Part shown: one piece after another, positions 17,258-26,610 of the stretch
Position numbering within the stretch: the first letter of the stretch is position 1
Layout of the letters: every line of letters starts with the position of its first letter
Assembly (NCBI RefSeq): GCF_040702995.1
Contig: NZ_CP159992.1
Location: 2,505,501-2,569,500 of the forward strand
Source: Paenibacillus sp. AN1007
Lineage (GTDB): Bacteria > Bacillota > Bacilli > Paenibacillales > Paenibacillaceae
Reading direction: 5' to 3'
Length of the DNA stretch: 64,000 nt
Position numbers and translations under genes: made by a program
The notes under the pieces: model-generated
Database searches by the model: none
What the model saw: the letters and a program-made list of their open reading frames with translations, nothing else
What the model was told of the DNA's origin: nothing

Positions 17258-18151
17258 TTATTCCTTAACCGATCCAACAACGATCCCGGTTACAAAATAC
17301 TTCTGAAGCAGCGGATAAATCAGCAGTAGTGGAATAACAGCAACGACGATCTTGGCTGCATTCAAATTTTTGTTGGATATCTCCGTAAGGCTGCTGAGCT
17401 CGCTGGAGTTCGTTCCGGCTTGGAGCAGATCCGCAATATTGACGTTAAGTGACTGGATATAGGTCATAAGCGGATAATTGCTTATTTTCGTCATATAGAT
17501 CAACCCGCTGAAGAAGTCATTCCATGTACCCACGATACTGAATAAGGCCACTGTTGCAAGTGCGGGAATGGATACGGGAACGTACACTTTGAATAAGACC
17601 TGAAGCGGATTGGCTCCGTCAATGAAAGCTGCTTCCTCAAGTGCTTTAGGAACGGCTGAGAAGAAATTCATGACCAGAATGACACTGAATATGGGTACTG
17701 CTCCCGGCAAAACAAGTGCCCAGATTGTATTCAGCATGTCCAGATTTTTAATCAGCAGGTAGCTGGGAATCATACCGCCGCTGAACAGCATGGCAAAAAT
17801 CATAATGTTCATATAAATGTTTCTGCCTTTGAACTCTCTTTTGGATTTGGACAACGGATACGCCATTAGAATAATCAAAATCATGTTCAGCGCAAGCGAG
17901 AGTGCCACACGAAGAATGGATATGCCGAAGGAGCGCCAGAACTGGGCATCATCGATAATTCGGGTATACGCAGCTGTTGTAAAATGAACAGGAACCAGAC
18001 CGACGGCGTTCGCGGATACCGCTTCGCTGCTGCTGAAGGAAATCGCAACAATATTCCATAACGGCAGAAGGCAGATCAGCGCAAGCATAATGACGATGGC
18101 ATAGATGCACACCCGGCCCATTCGATCTTTGAAGTTTGCGGAATATGACAC
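17258..18151 (-). CDS. LplC/YtcP-type carbohydrate ABC transporter permease
   Basis: This 297-residue six-helix permease carries the coupling motif EEAAFIDGANPLQVLF and the C-terminal GIVVGSVKE of the LplC/YtcP branch. It follows the LplB-type permease by 14 bases and precedes the first GH13 gene by about 110 bases. With the neighbouring permease and lipoprotein it imports the alpha-glucan oligosaccharides that the GH13 enzymes would cut. The ATPase must be encoded elsewhere. Confidence 0.9.
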   Translation of the reverse strand: MSYSANFKDRMGRVCIYAIVIMLALICLLPLWNIVAISFSSSEAVSANAVGLVPVHFTTAAYTRIIDDAQFWRSFGISILRVALSLALNMILIILMAYPLSKSKREFKGRNIYMNIMIFAMLFSGGMIPSYLLIKNLDMLNTIWALVLPGAVPIFSVILVMNFFSAVPKALEEAAFIDGANPLQVLFKVYVPVSIPALATVALFSIVGTWNDFFSGLIYMTKISNYPLMTYIQSLNVNIADLLQAGTNSSELSSLTEISNKNLNAAKIVVAVIPLLLIYPLLQKYFVTGIVVGSVKE

Positions 18152-18165
18152 AGACGTTTGCCTCC

Positions 18166-19080
18166 TTAGAATATTTTACGATCGGTATATTTTTTGGCGA
18201 GCTGATTGGCAGACAGCAGCAGGACGATGCCGATTACGGATTTGAACAGACCTACAGCCGTTCCGAAACTGTACTGTCTTCCGACCAGGCCAATCCGATA
18301 AACATAGGTATCCAGAATGTCACCTGATTCATACACCACCGGATTATAGAGATTATAGATTTGGTCAAAACCGGCGCTTAATATATTCGTCAGACTCATC
18401 ACACCCATGAGCAGAATAATAGGCAGCATGCCTGGCAGCGTAATATGCCATACTTTTCTCCACCAGCTGGCTCCATCCATACCTGCAGCTTCATATAAGC
18501 CTGGATCAATGGACGTAATGGCTGCCAGATAAACGATGGAACTGTAGCCGAATTCCTTCCACACATCCGTCCCAATAATCAGCGGCTGAAACCATGTGTT
18601 GCTGCCTAGAAAATTAATGTGCTGCAGTCCAAAAAAGGTCAGGATCTGATTCACAATGCCATCCAGACTGAACATATTAACAACGACGGACGCGAGCACG
18701 ACCCAGGACAGAAAGTGCGGTAGATACACGATCGTCTGGACTGATTTTTTAATCGTTTTCATCCGAATTTCATTAAGCAGTACGGAGAAAATGATCGCCA
18801 TTATTGTGCCGATCAGAATCTTGCCCAGAGCGATCACCAGTGTATTGCTCACCACTTGGGCAATATCCGGCAGCTTGAACATATAGACAAAATGTTTTAA
18901 CCCTACAAATTCGGAGCCGAACATACCTTTGGCAGGAATATAGTCTTGAAAGGCCGTAATCACACCAACCATCGGTACATAGCTGAATACAAGCAAAAAC
19001 AAAATGCCCGGTATCATCATCATATGGTACATCGTACCTGAGCGGATGCGGCCATTAGTCTTGTATAATCGTTGTTTCAT
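18166..19080 (-). CDS. LplB-type carbohydrate ABC transporter permease
   Basis: This 304-residue permease has six membrane segments, the EAA loop LYEAAGMDGASWWRKVW and the ending ANQLAKKYTDRKIF. It is the second gene of the alpha-glucoside operon, placed after the binding protein and before the LplC-type permease. Gene order differs from the other importer in this window, where the binding protein comes last. Confidence 0.9.
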   Translation of the reverse strand: MKQRLYKTNGRIRSGTMYHMMMIPGILFLLVFSYVPMVGVITAFQDYIPAKGMFGSEFVGLKHFVYMFKLPDIAQVVSNTLVIALGKILIGTIMAIIFSVLLNEIRMKTIKKSVQTIVYLPHFLSWVVLASVVVNMFSLDGIVNQILTFFGLQHINFLGSNTWFQPLIIGTDVWKEFGYSSIVYLAAITSIDPGLYEAAGMDGASWWRKVWHITLPGMLPIILLMGVMSLTNILSAGFDQIYNLYNPVVYESGDILDTYVYRIGLVGRQYSFGTAVGLFKSVIGIVLLLSANQLAKKYTDRKIF

Positions 19081-19157
19081 GAACTATTCTCCTCTCCTTA
19101 TGAAGAAAGGCTGCGCATTCGGATTACGCGCGCAGCCCTGCAGCTATCCATAGATGA

Positions 19158-20894
19158 TTATGGTTTTGCGCCGATCTCGGCTTCGATTTCTTGAATAATC
19201 TGCTCACCGCCTTGTTTCTTCCAATTGCTCACGAATGTGTCGAAGTAATCGAGTGGTTCAGAACAGGTTACAATTTTGATAAATGATTCCTGTTCCAGCT
19301 TGGTCAGGTTAGCCCATGTCTGTTTCATGCTTGGGGTCGTTCCCGAAAAAGCAGGAGTCATCCACACGAACTTGTCTTCTTTGGTCAGCTTGTCGATCAG
19401 TCCCACACCGTTAATGCGTGAGTGATATTTCGACCAAGCTGTAGTGTTATCCGTGTCCATATCACTCAGATATGTTTTGATGCTGCCAATATTGTTTTTG
19501 GATTCGGTTGTACGAACCTCATCCAGGCTGATCTCTCCCTTAATCCCGCGCACAACGTCCGAATAATCGTCCAGCAGCGATGTCGCCGAGTTAACTTCAA
19601 TATTGAATGGGCGGGTAGAACCGTCCACGCCGGTCTCTTGATACTTGGCCGCTTCCGGCATCGTTGTGGCCACGTCTTTGTCATTGGCCAGCTTATCGTA
19701 GAACAGGTTCAAAATTTTCACCGCAAGTTCGGGATGCTCGTATCCTTTTCTCACCACAATAAATTGATTGGAAGGATTAGCATGTGCGATGTTAACCTTA
19801 CCATCTGCATCCTGCAGTGCATAAGCTGAAAATTTGGCGTTTTTATCCATCTGTTTGACGCTGATCAATCCCCAGTCAGGAATATGCCAAGGTCCGAAGG
19901 CAATGCCGCTCTGCCCGTTTGCATACAGCGCGGTAATATCGTCAAATGTACGAGTTCCGAATTGAGGGTCGATGATGCCTTCTTTGAACCAGTCTGCCAT
20001 AATTCCGAGCAGCTTCTTCGTTTCTTCTGTCGTTGAACCGTAGAGGATTTTACCGTCGTCTCCTCTCATCCAATACTGCGGAAATGCCTGCTGCGTTGAA
20101 GCTGCTCCCAGCATCGTATACGCAGAGCCGTTGTAATCCGTTGTATTCAACGTGTTAACAAAAGGAATACCGACCGGATTGCCGGATTGTCCCGGATCTC
20201 TTTTCAGGAATTCCTGTGTCGTTTTCTCTACCTCTTCCAGTGTTATGGCTCCGTCTCCATCGGCATCAAGCTTGATGCCAAGCAGATCCACCCAGTCTTG
20301 GCGAACCCAAACCATCGTTGGCGCAGAATCCAGAGAAGTCGCGGGAAGTCCCATCAAACGCCCGTCAATCGTTGCGTTGTCCAACGCACGACCATCGTAG
20401 GAATCGTAAATTTTCTTAATCTCATCCGTGGCATATTGATCATAAATGGTTGTTAAATCCTCGATCAGATCATTGTCAACCAGTTCCTTGAGCTCATCTT
20501 TGGAATCGACACGCATCATATCGGGCAGTTCCCCGGATGCAATCGCAAGCGAGACTTGGCGGCTGTAATCCTCACCATTCGCTTCGAACTGATCTGTGAT
20601 TTTGGCATTGAAGGTGTCTTTGACCAGCCGGGTATAGGCGTTGTTCTCATACGTATCTCCCGCGGGCAGCTTTGGATTAGCCGTGGTCACTCGTCCCATC
20701 GTTACGTTTATTTCGTCTTTATACGCACTGAATGGATCGCCCGGTGTTACTTCATATTTGCCTGCTTCCTCTGCAGTAGGAGCTTCTGTCTTGGCTCCAC
20801 ATGCTGCCAAGGCAGCAACCATCAAAGCAGACATCGACAGCACAGCTAAACGTTTGGTGAACAGATTGCTTCTTATCGATCGTTTTGTTCTCAT
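19158..20894 (-). CDS. LplA-type sugar-binding lipoprotein
   Basis: This 578-residue extracellular binding protein has a lipoprotein signal with lipobox LAAC and Cys32. Visible segments such as ITLEEVEKTTQEFLKRDP and YFDTFVSNWKKQGG fit the large LplA/YtcQ-like group. An EF-hand-like stretch, KLDADGDGAITLEEV (about 206-220), may bind calcium. It opens the alpha-glucoside operon and follows the kinase/regulator genes on the same strand. A cre-like site and TATAAT lie just upstream. Confidence 0.9.
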   Translation of the reverse strand: MRTKRSIRSNLFTKRLAVLSMSALMVAALAACGAKTEAPTAEEAGKYEVTPGDPFSAYKDEINVTMGRVTTANPKLPAGDTYENNAYTRLVKDTFNAKITDQFEANGEDYSRQVSLAIASGELPDMMRVDSKDELKELVDNDLIEDLTTIYDQYATDEIKKIYDSYDGRALDNATIDGRLMGLPATSLDSAPTMVWVRQDWVDLLGIKLDADGDGAITLEEVEKTTQEFLKRDPGQSGNPVGIPFVNTLNTTDYNGSAYTMLGAASTQQAFPQYWMRGDDGKILYGSTTEETKKLLGIMADWFKEGIIDPQFGTRTFDDITALYANGQSGIAFGPWHIPDWGLISVKQMDKNAKFSAYALQDADGKVNIAHANPSNQFIVVRKGYEHPELAVKILNLFYDKLANDKDVATTMPEAAKYQETGVDGSTRPFNIEVNSATSLLDDYSDVVRGIKGEISLDEVRTTESKNNIGSIKTYLSDMDTDNTTAWSKYHSRINGVGLIDKLTKEDKFVWMTPAFSGTTPSMKQTWANLTKLEQESFIKIVTCSEPLDYFDTFVSNWKKQGGEQIIQEIEAEIGAKP

Positions 20895-20929
20895 CTTGTT
20901 AGATTCCCCTTCAATCTGATTTCGTTTTT

Positions 20930-20948
20930 TGTGTACGCTTTCATTATA
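20930..20948 (-). promoter_or_regulatory. TATAAT with overlapping cre-like site upstream of the alpha-glucoside operon
   Basis: On the minus strand TATAAT occupies 20943-20948 and a cre-like sequence TGAAAGCGTACACA occupies 20930-20943. It differs from the CcpA consensus at two positions. No good -35 is present, which suits a promoter that needs the YesN-type activator. CcpA repression by glucose is inferred. Confidence 0.5.
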
Positions 20949-21112
20949 AGGTGGACTCCGTTCCTCCCGGGATAGGGATTACACGCCCCTTTAGATAGAT
21001 TAATGTTAACAGTTCTCAGGTGGAATTCCCTTATACCATTCGCCTGTGAACATTCGTCCTACCTGCTGTCATCCATTTGTCTACCCGCCCCTGTGTTTAC
21101 ATTTGAAAAGAA

Positions 21113-21145
21113 AAGCCGGCAGCTCCTTGGTTAAGGATACTGTCG
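21113..21145 (-). terminator. Candidate terminator after the response regulator gene
   Basis: On the minus strand CAG-TCCTT and AAGGA-CTG arms flank AACC, followed by CCGGCTTTTC. The stem is imperfect and the T run is broken, so termination may be partial. Confidence 0.4.
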
Positions 21146-21181
21146 ACCTGTAAAGATGACCTCGCTTATCATTTTGAAATT

Positions 21182-22624
21182 TTAAGAACGTAATGAATCC
21201 TCTGTATCCGATCTGTTACTTCGTTTCTCGCCAGCATGTCGATATTCGCTTGGCAGCAGACCTGTCATTTCACGAAAAATCCGGCTGAAATATTTCTCAT
21301 CCGTATACCCGACTTGCTCCGCAATCCAGGAGATGGTGTGATGTGTACTGACCAAATATTCTTTGGCTTTCTCTACCCGAACAAACCGGGAATAATCATT
21401 AAAGGTGCGTCCCATCAGCTCTTTGAAGCATTGACTGAAATAACTTCGGCTGATGTTGAGCTGTTGTGAAAGCTCGGAAGCAGTATGTGCTTGTGTCAAA
21501 TCATGCTGTATGATAATCACTGCATTTTTTACAGCCTCTATAATTTCAGGTGAATACGCCTGCTGTTGATCAGCCTTCCGAATATTGGCTGCCGTCTGCT
21601 TGATCCAGTCCTGCACTTCGTGCCAGGAATGGAATGAATGGATCATGGCGATTTTACCGAGTGAGGTGTGGGCAAATAAGCGATTCCACTCCATGACAAT
21701 GAAATAAAGCAGCCCTGTTAGCTGCGCTTTCTGCAGCTGCAGTGCTTTAAATTGAGCAATAAGCCGGTGATAGTCCTGTTCTCGGTGTGCCCAGGCTGTT
21801 TGGAACCAGCTTTGCTTCATTCGGTCCAGTTCTTCATCCAGGGGTTCTTCTATCTGCTGGTGCTCATCCTTCATCGTAAGATGCATGACTTGCTGATCGG
21901 GAGAGTAAGCGTAGAATAACGCCGTCTCCGTGTAATTCATAATCCAGTTTTTGATCTGCGACCACGTTCGCCCCTGTACATCAGACAGCACTAATAGTGT
22001 GCTGTTTGGAGCTTGAAGCTGTGTTTTCTTAACCCGTTCATACACCTGCTCTTCCTGTTCCTTACGTGCTGCCCACATCCAGCTGTTCCGTTCAATTTCC
22101 CATCGAACCTCAGAATGGTCAGTCGAATGCAGGTGATCGCCCCACGACGGTTCGGATTTGCGATCCTGTGATATAAGAGCATACACGGTTGAATAATGAA
22201 CATTCGTTTCATCGGGCGAAGGAAGTTGGCGAACGGTCTTGGCTGATCCGCCCATCCGTGTATGGATGCGCTGCAGCACATGCTCGAACTGCTCTTTTTC
22301 CAGCTGCACTTTAGCGATATAGTCGATTGCGCCCAGCCGAAGTGCTTCCTGGATATAATCGAAATCCTGATGCAGGGTTAACACCACAATATGAAGCTCC
22401 GGATAGAGCTGCTTCGCGGCTCTCATCAGTTCAATGCCGGACATCACCGGCATCGCCAGATCCGTCAGCATCAGATCAACGGGATGGGATTGCAGAAATT
22501 CCAGCGCTTTCTGTCCATTGCTCGCTTCCCCTATAACCTCCATATTGAATTCATTCCATGGCATCGCTGAGCTGATGCCTTTGCGTACCAGTTTATCGTC
22601 ATCAACAATCAATACTTTAATCAT
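21182..22624 (-). CDS. YesN-type response regulator, AraC-family output
   Basis: This 480-residue regulator has a receiver domain (LIVDDD at about 5-10, phosphoacceptor Asp55 in LMLTDLAMPV) and a C-terminal AraC double helix-turn-helix (about 370-465, with QLNISRSYFSQCFKELMG and VGYTDEKYFSRIFREMTG). Its start overlaps the kinase stop by 8 bases. It most likely activates the binding-protein operon that starts at 20894 on the same strand. Confidence 0.92.
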   Translation of the reverse strand: MIKVLIVDDDKLVRKGISSAMPWNEFNMEVIGEASNGQKALEFLQSHPVDLMLTDLAMPVMSGIELMRAAKQLYPELHIVVLTLHQDFDYIQEALRLGAIDYIAKVQLEKEQFEHVLQRIHTRMGGSAKTVRQLPSPDETNVHYSTVYALISQDRKSEPSWGDHLHSTDHSEVRWEIERNSWMWAARKEQEEQVYERVKKTQLQAPNSTLLVLSDVQGRTWSQIKNWIMNYTETALFYAYSPDQQVMHLTMKDEHQQIEEPLDEELDRMKQSWFQTAWAHREQDYHRLIAQFKALQLQKAQLTGLLYFIVMEWNRLFAHTSLGKIAMIHSFHSWHEVQDWIKQTAANIRKADQQQAYSPEIIEAVKNAVIIIQHDLTQAHTASELSQQLNISRSYFSQCFKELMGRTFNDYSRFVRVEKAKEYLVSTHHTISWIAEQVGYTDEKYFSRIFREMTGLLPSEYRHAGEKRSNRSDTEDSLRS

Positions 22625-24332
22625 GATGAGTGTCTTCTCCTTTTATAGGCAGTTTCAACAGCATACTTGTCCCCGTTCCCGGTTCACTTTGAATGACCAG
22701 CTGTGCTTGATCGCCATACTGGGCCTGCAGCATACGATGAACATAATTGAGTCCAATGCCCATTCCTACCTTTTCCTGTTCGGCTTCTCGGTTGTTCAGC
22801 AGTTTCTGAATCGCTTCCTCACTCATGCCTGAGCCGTTATCCTCGATCAAAATGTTCAATGTCGACGTATAGGTGACCTCGATCTGAATAAATCCATCAT
22901 CGCTCAGCCCATGATAGAGCGAATTTTCGACCAGCGGCTGCAGAATGAAGCGGGGTACGGGAATCTGAAGTACCTGTTCATCTGCGGTAATGCGCACATC
23001 GAATTCAAAATCATAGCGAATCTGCTGTAGAATCAAATACTGCCTTAACGCATCAAGTTCTTCCTGCATGGTGGAGACCTGCCCCAATTTACCAAGGTTG
23101 TAATAGAGCAGCTTGTTCAGTGCCTGCACCAGCTTGTCAATCTCTCCTTGTCCGTTCATTACTGCCAGCCAGTGCACTGTATCCAGTGTATTCATCAGAA
23201 AATGTGGATTGATCTGATAGAGCAGCTTCTCTACCTCCAAGTCGGCACGGATCTTTTCTTTCTGCTGCACTTCCGTAAACAAGTCACCAATCTGGTGCTG
23301 CATATTGGAAAACTCGCTGAGCAGAAAATCAAACTCGGGAATCTCCGTACGAGCCTGACTGCCTGTCGTTTGCGGATTACTCGACATGCTGTTGATCTCG
23401 GAATGAAACAGACTGAGAGGTCTGTACACCATCTTCCACAGCAGCCACGCAAGAAATACGGTAAAGCCTAGGAAAAATAAAGCAACCAGCAGAATCCGGA
23501 CCAGCCATTGATTTTTCTCCTGTTGGTATTGATTCTGTGAAATGACGGATACAACACTCCATTTTTGCGGAGAACTGGTCTTGAACCAGTGGTATCCTCG
23601 CGATATTCCGTCTTGGGCAGACGCTCCTGTTAAGGTGTTGAAATTCTCTCCCACACGAATGGTCCCTGGGATTTCGCTGTAGACGGTGTTTCCTTCGGCA
23701 TCAAGAATGAGATGGGATACGGTAGTGTTGTGCTGATTGGCACCAAGAATATCCTCCGTCAGACGGAAGCCGGATTCAACATAAATATACACATCTTCTC
23801 TGCCTGGCAGCTTTACCTTTCGCATGGCGGACAGAACAAGCTCGTCATTGAACCGATTCATACTGATGTGCGGACTGTGATATTGGATGCCATAGGATTG
23901 AAAGAGAGCGGGCAGCGATTCGGGAGAAAACTGATCTTTGATCGGAAAATTACCGAATTGAGTTGTGCCTTCTTTTTGAAAATAATACAAGGTCAAACCG
24001 ATATTAGGATTGGTGAACGTAACAACACTTAACTCACTCTTTAATTCGTCTCTCGCTTCGATTAATTCAAAAATATCAGAGGAGGGGTTCAGAAATTGCT
24101 GCAGTCTCTTGCCCGCAGTGCCGCTGTATGATAATTGCTGGGTCACGTGATTCAAGTTGGTGATTGAGTTTTCCAAAGAGGAGTTAACCTGCTGCAGACT
24201 GCTTCGGATGCCATCATCAATTTTATTGGCGAAAATCGAATCGATCGTATAATACGAAATGGCAAAAATACTGATAAAGGGGATAAACGCACTGAGGAAA
24301 AACAACAGAAAGATTCTTTTCTTTAGTGTCAT
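22617..24332 (-). CDS. YesM-type sensor histidine kinase
   Basis: This 571-residue kinase has membrane segments at about 7-28 and 279-300 around an extracellular sensor domain. A HAMP-like linker follows, then phosphoacceptor His377 in YQINPHFLM, and ATP-binding motifs LVENSLYHG and IEDNGSGMS. The ATG at 24332 is preceded by AAGGAG with 9-base spacing. An upstream ATG at 24398 would place a hairpin inside the coding region and is rejected. It pairs with the overlapping response regulator and probably senses the sugars imported by the adjacent system. Confidence 0.92.
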   Translation of the reverse strand: MTLKKRIFLLFFLSAFIPFISIFAISYYTIDSIFANKIDDGIRSSLQQVNSSLENSITNLNHVTQQLSYSGTAGKRLQQFLNPSSDIFELIEARDELKSELSVVTFTNPNIGLTLYYFQKEGTTQFGNFPIKDQFSPESLPALFQSYGIQYHSPHISMNRFNDELVLSAMRKVKLPGREDVYIYVESGFRLTEDILGANQHNTTVSHLILDAEGNTVYSEIPGTIRVGENFNTLTGASAQDGISRGYHWFKTSSPQKWSVVSVISQNQYQQEKNQWLVRILLVALFFLGFTVFLAWLLWKMVYRPLSLFHSEINSMSSNPQTTGSQARTEIPEFDFLLSEFSNMQHQIGDLFTEVQQKEKIRADLEVEKLLYQINPHFLMNTLDTVHWLAVMNGQGEIDKLVQALNKLLYYNLGKLGQVSTMQEELDALRQYLILQQIRYDFEFDVRITADEQVLQIPVPRFILQPLVENSLYHGLSDDGFIQIEVTYTSTLNILIEDNGSGMSEEAIQKLLNNREAEQEKVGMGIGLNYVHRMLQAQYGDQAQLVIQSEPGTGTSMLLKLPIKGEDTHHD

Positions 24333-24360
24333 GTTGATATTCTCCTTGCTAAATGAAACA

Positions 24361-24386
24361 GCAAGCCTCCTGCTGCGGAAGCTTGC
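24361..24386 (-). other. Hairpin in the kinase leader
   Basis: GCAAGC and GCTTGC arms with inner TCC/GGA pairs form a hairpin between the promoter at 24400-24427 and the kinase start at 24332. No T run follows, so it is not a simple terminator. It may affect mRNA stability or translation, which is inferred. Confidence 0.4.
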
Positions 24387-24399
24387 CTTTGCTTTCATA

Positions 24400-24432
24400 A
24401 TTATAAAAGGTTATCTAAATAAGTCAAACGCT
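24400..24432 (-). promoter_or_regulatory. Promoter of the kinase/regulator operon with partial cre-like overlap
   Basis: On the minus strand TTGACT (24422-24427) and TATAAT (24400-24405) are 16 bases apart. The sequence TGAAAGCGTTTGAC overlaps the -35 and matches the first half of the CcpA consensus well but the second half poorly. The promoter is convincing. The cre site is weak. Confidence 0.6.
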
Positions 24433-24564
24433 TTCACGCCGAATCGAAATTTATCTCGATGGCATTAAACAGAAATGGCTTCCCCTCCAAATAGCGCCGG
24501 ATAATCGCTTGGGCATAGGGGTACTACGCCAAGAGGAAATCCGCTCTGCTGCTGTATGATGTAT

Positions 24565-25422
24565 TTATAAGTCAACATAACTTACAGCGATCGAATTAGG
24601 ACCTGTATGGGAGCCGATGACACATCCGCCCTCAATAATGATGATTTCTTTAAAATGGTTGGCTTGCAGCAGAGATGCATGCAGCTTTTCAGTCATTTTC
24701 TCAGCAAAAGTCTGAGCGATTACGAGTACGTTTGGACAGATCTCATTTTTCCGTGTAACAATCTTTTGTACAACCCCGTCCAAGGCTTTCTCCATTTTCC
24801 CGCGGTACTTCTGTATGGAGCGCACCTCTCCCTGGATGATATTCAGTACAGGTCGCACTCTGAGTACATTACCAATCAAATGTTGTAAACTGCTCACCCG
24901 TCCGCCTTTATATAGATAATCCAGTCGGTCCACTAGAACCTCAATATGGACTTTCTCTCTTACATTCTCGATATCTTGAATGACCTGCTCAAGCGAATGT
25001 CCGGCTTCAAGTGCTTGCGCTGCCCGTATAACCAACATGGCATAGCTCGCAGATAAGTGCATCGAATCCACGATATGAATTCGACCAGCCGGAAATTCAG
25101 ATGCTGCAATATGTGCATTTTGATTGGTGGAAGACACCTTGGATGACATACTGATGAACAAGATTTGATTGCCTTCGTTAAGCTCTCTTTCGAAGACAGG
25201 AACAAAATCGGAGGGTGACGGTGCGGCTGTTTTGGGATTGATCCCTTCTCGATCCGAACGTTGGTATAACTGTCCTGTAGTGATTTCTATGTTATCCTTA
25301 TATGATTCTGTGCCCATAACGACATATAGAGGTACAACACTGATATTGTACTTATCCATGAGTTCTTTTGATAAATCTGATGTGCTGTCAACTATTATTT
25401 TAATGTTCTGATTCATTTTCAT
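24565..25422 (-). CDS. DegV family fatty-acid-binding protein
   Basis: This 285-residue protein belongs to the DegV family, which binds fatty acids and in several Gram-positive bacteria serves as the FakB subunit of fatty acid kinase. Family marks are IIVDSTSDLS at the start, PKTAAPSPSDF (the loop Ser/Thr region), SSKVSSTNQNA, and RPVLNIIQGEV. The C-terminus carries GSHTGPNSIAV. No FakA-type kinase gene is adjacent. It is transcribed alone with a candidate promoter upstream. Confidence 0.9.
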   Translation of the reverse strand: MKMNQNIKIIVDSTSDLSKELMDKYNISVVPLYVVMGTESYKDNIEITTGQLYQRSDREGINPKTAAPSPSDFVPVFERELNEGNQILFISMSSKVSSTNQNAHIAASEFPAGRIHIVDSMHLSASYAMLVIRAAQALEAGHSLEQVIQDIENVREKVHIEVLVDRLDYLYKGGRVSSLQHLIGNVLRVRPVLNIIQGEVRSIQKYRGKMEKALDGVVQKIVTRKNEICPNVLVIAQTFAEKMTEKLHASLLQANHFKEIIIIEGGCVIGSHTGPNSIAVSYVDL

Positions 25423-25491
25423 AGTTACATCAATCCGATCTTATAGGATTTTGAAGCGATAAATAAAAAAAATAATATCATTTGATAATAA

Positions 25492-25518
25492 AGTATATCA
25501 TTTTATGATGTGAGTCAA
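25492..25518 (-). promoter_or_regulatory. Candidate promoter for the DegV gene
   Basis: On the minus strand TTGACT (25513-25518) precedes TATACT (25492-25497) by 15 bases. Two near-identical ATATCATTT segments at about 25475 and 25495 repeat across it and could be operator half-sites. Support is limited. Confidence 0.4.
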
Positions 25519-25595
25519 ATTTACTAAACAGATCAGGGATAACGCAGCCAGATGTTCACATGGATGTGATCAGCCTCACATACCAGGTATGCAGC

Positions 25596-26510
25596 TCATT
25601 CCGATTGGGGACTAATATGTTTAACCAGATCCGTCAGCTTGGTTGTAAATTCTTTAACCATTTTGGGAATCGTTTCATCCGTTCTTGTGATTCTGCCCAA
25701 TATAGCTGTACCGTCCGAGCTGAACTGATGTATAGGAACGGTGACTAACTGCTCCTGATAGATGGAAGACAACGCAGTTACGATAAAGTCGGGAGCAATA
25801 GTAACTGCATTTCCCTTAACAACCATCTGACACAGAGCATCTGTGTTATTGGTGATCAAAGATATACGGTTACCATCACTGGCAGACATTAAATGGTGCG
25901 CTATTTGTTCGATATGTTCATCTTTATACAGAACAAACACCTCATTTTTCAATACTTGAGGAGATATCGTTTTGTAGAAACGCAGGGGCGATTGTGTATT
26001 CATGATTAACACAGCACTGCCTTCAACAATAGGGACCCATTCCAATGAAGTATTCTGCTGGCTTCTACTGTAAGAAAGCAATCCCATGTTGGCGTATCCA
26101 TCCTGAACGTGTTTTATTACGGTTTGGGTATCTCCTTCGATCATCTGAACTTTAAGTGCGGGATACGTATGCATAAGTTCTAACGTAGCTTGAACCACTT
26201 GAGGAACCAAACCTGGAATGGTGGAGATCGTGATGCTCTCGATATGTTCTTCTTTAAGGCTTAGCAATTCGTGATGCATATGATCTAAGTTGTTGAGTAT
26301 AGCTGCGGCATGCTGCAGCACGAGCTCTCCTTCTGCTGTGGGAACAACTCCCTTTTTGGTACGATGAAAGATAGTGGTGTCTATCTCTTCTTCCAATTGT
26401 TTAATGGACTGACTGATCGTTGGAACTGTCAGATGATGAACACTTGCGGCCTTTGTAAACGAACCCCACTGTGCAGCAGATATCAGATATTGCAGCTGTG
26501 AAATATTCAT
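25596..26510 (-). CDS. LysR-family transcriptional regulator
   Basis: This 304-residue regulator has the N-terminal winged helix-turn-helix (about 1-60, with SFTKAASVHHLTVPTISQSI) and a periplasmic-binding-like effector domain. I choose the ATG at 26510 because GGAGG lies 6 bases upstream. A start 12 bases earlier lacks this site. It is divergent from the esterase gene at 26611 and probably regulates it. The ligand is unknown. Confidence 0.88.
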   Translation of the reverse strand: MNISQLQYLISAAQWGSFTKAASVHHLTVPTISQSIKQLEEEIDTTIFHRTKKGVVPTAEGELVLQHAAAILNNLDHMHHELLSLKEEHIESITISTIPGLVPQVVQATLELMHTYPALKVQMIEGDTQTVIKHVQDGYANMGLLSYSRSQQNTSLEWVPIVEGSAVLIMNTQSPLRFYKTISPQVLKNEVFVLYKDEHIEQIAHHLMSASDGNRISLITNNTDALCQMVVKGNAVTIAPDFIVTALSSIYQEQLVTVPIHQFSSDGTAILGRITRTDETIPKMVKEFTTKLTDLVKHISPQSE

Positions 26511-26610
26511 TCTATCCTCCATATCTTTAAATATTTATTTAGGATACAAATTATATTTAAATATCATTTATGATTATATTCAAGTATTCTTTATACAGGA
26601 GGTTGATATT

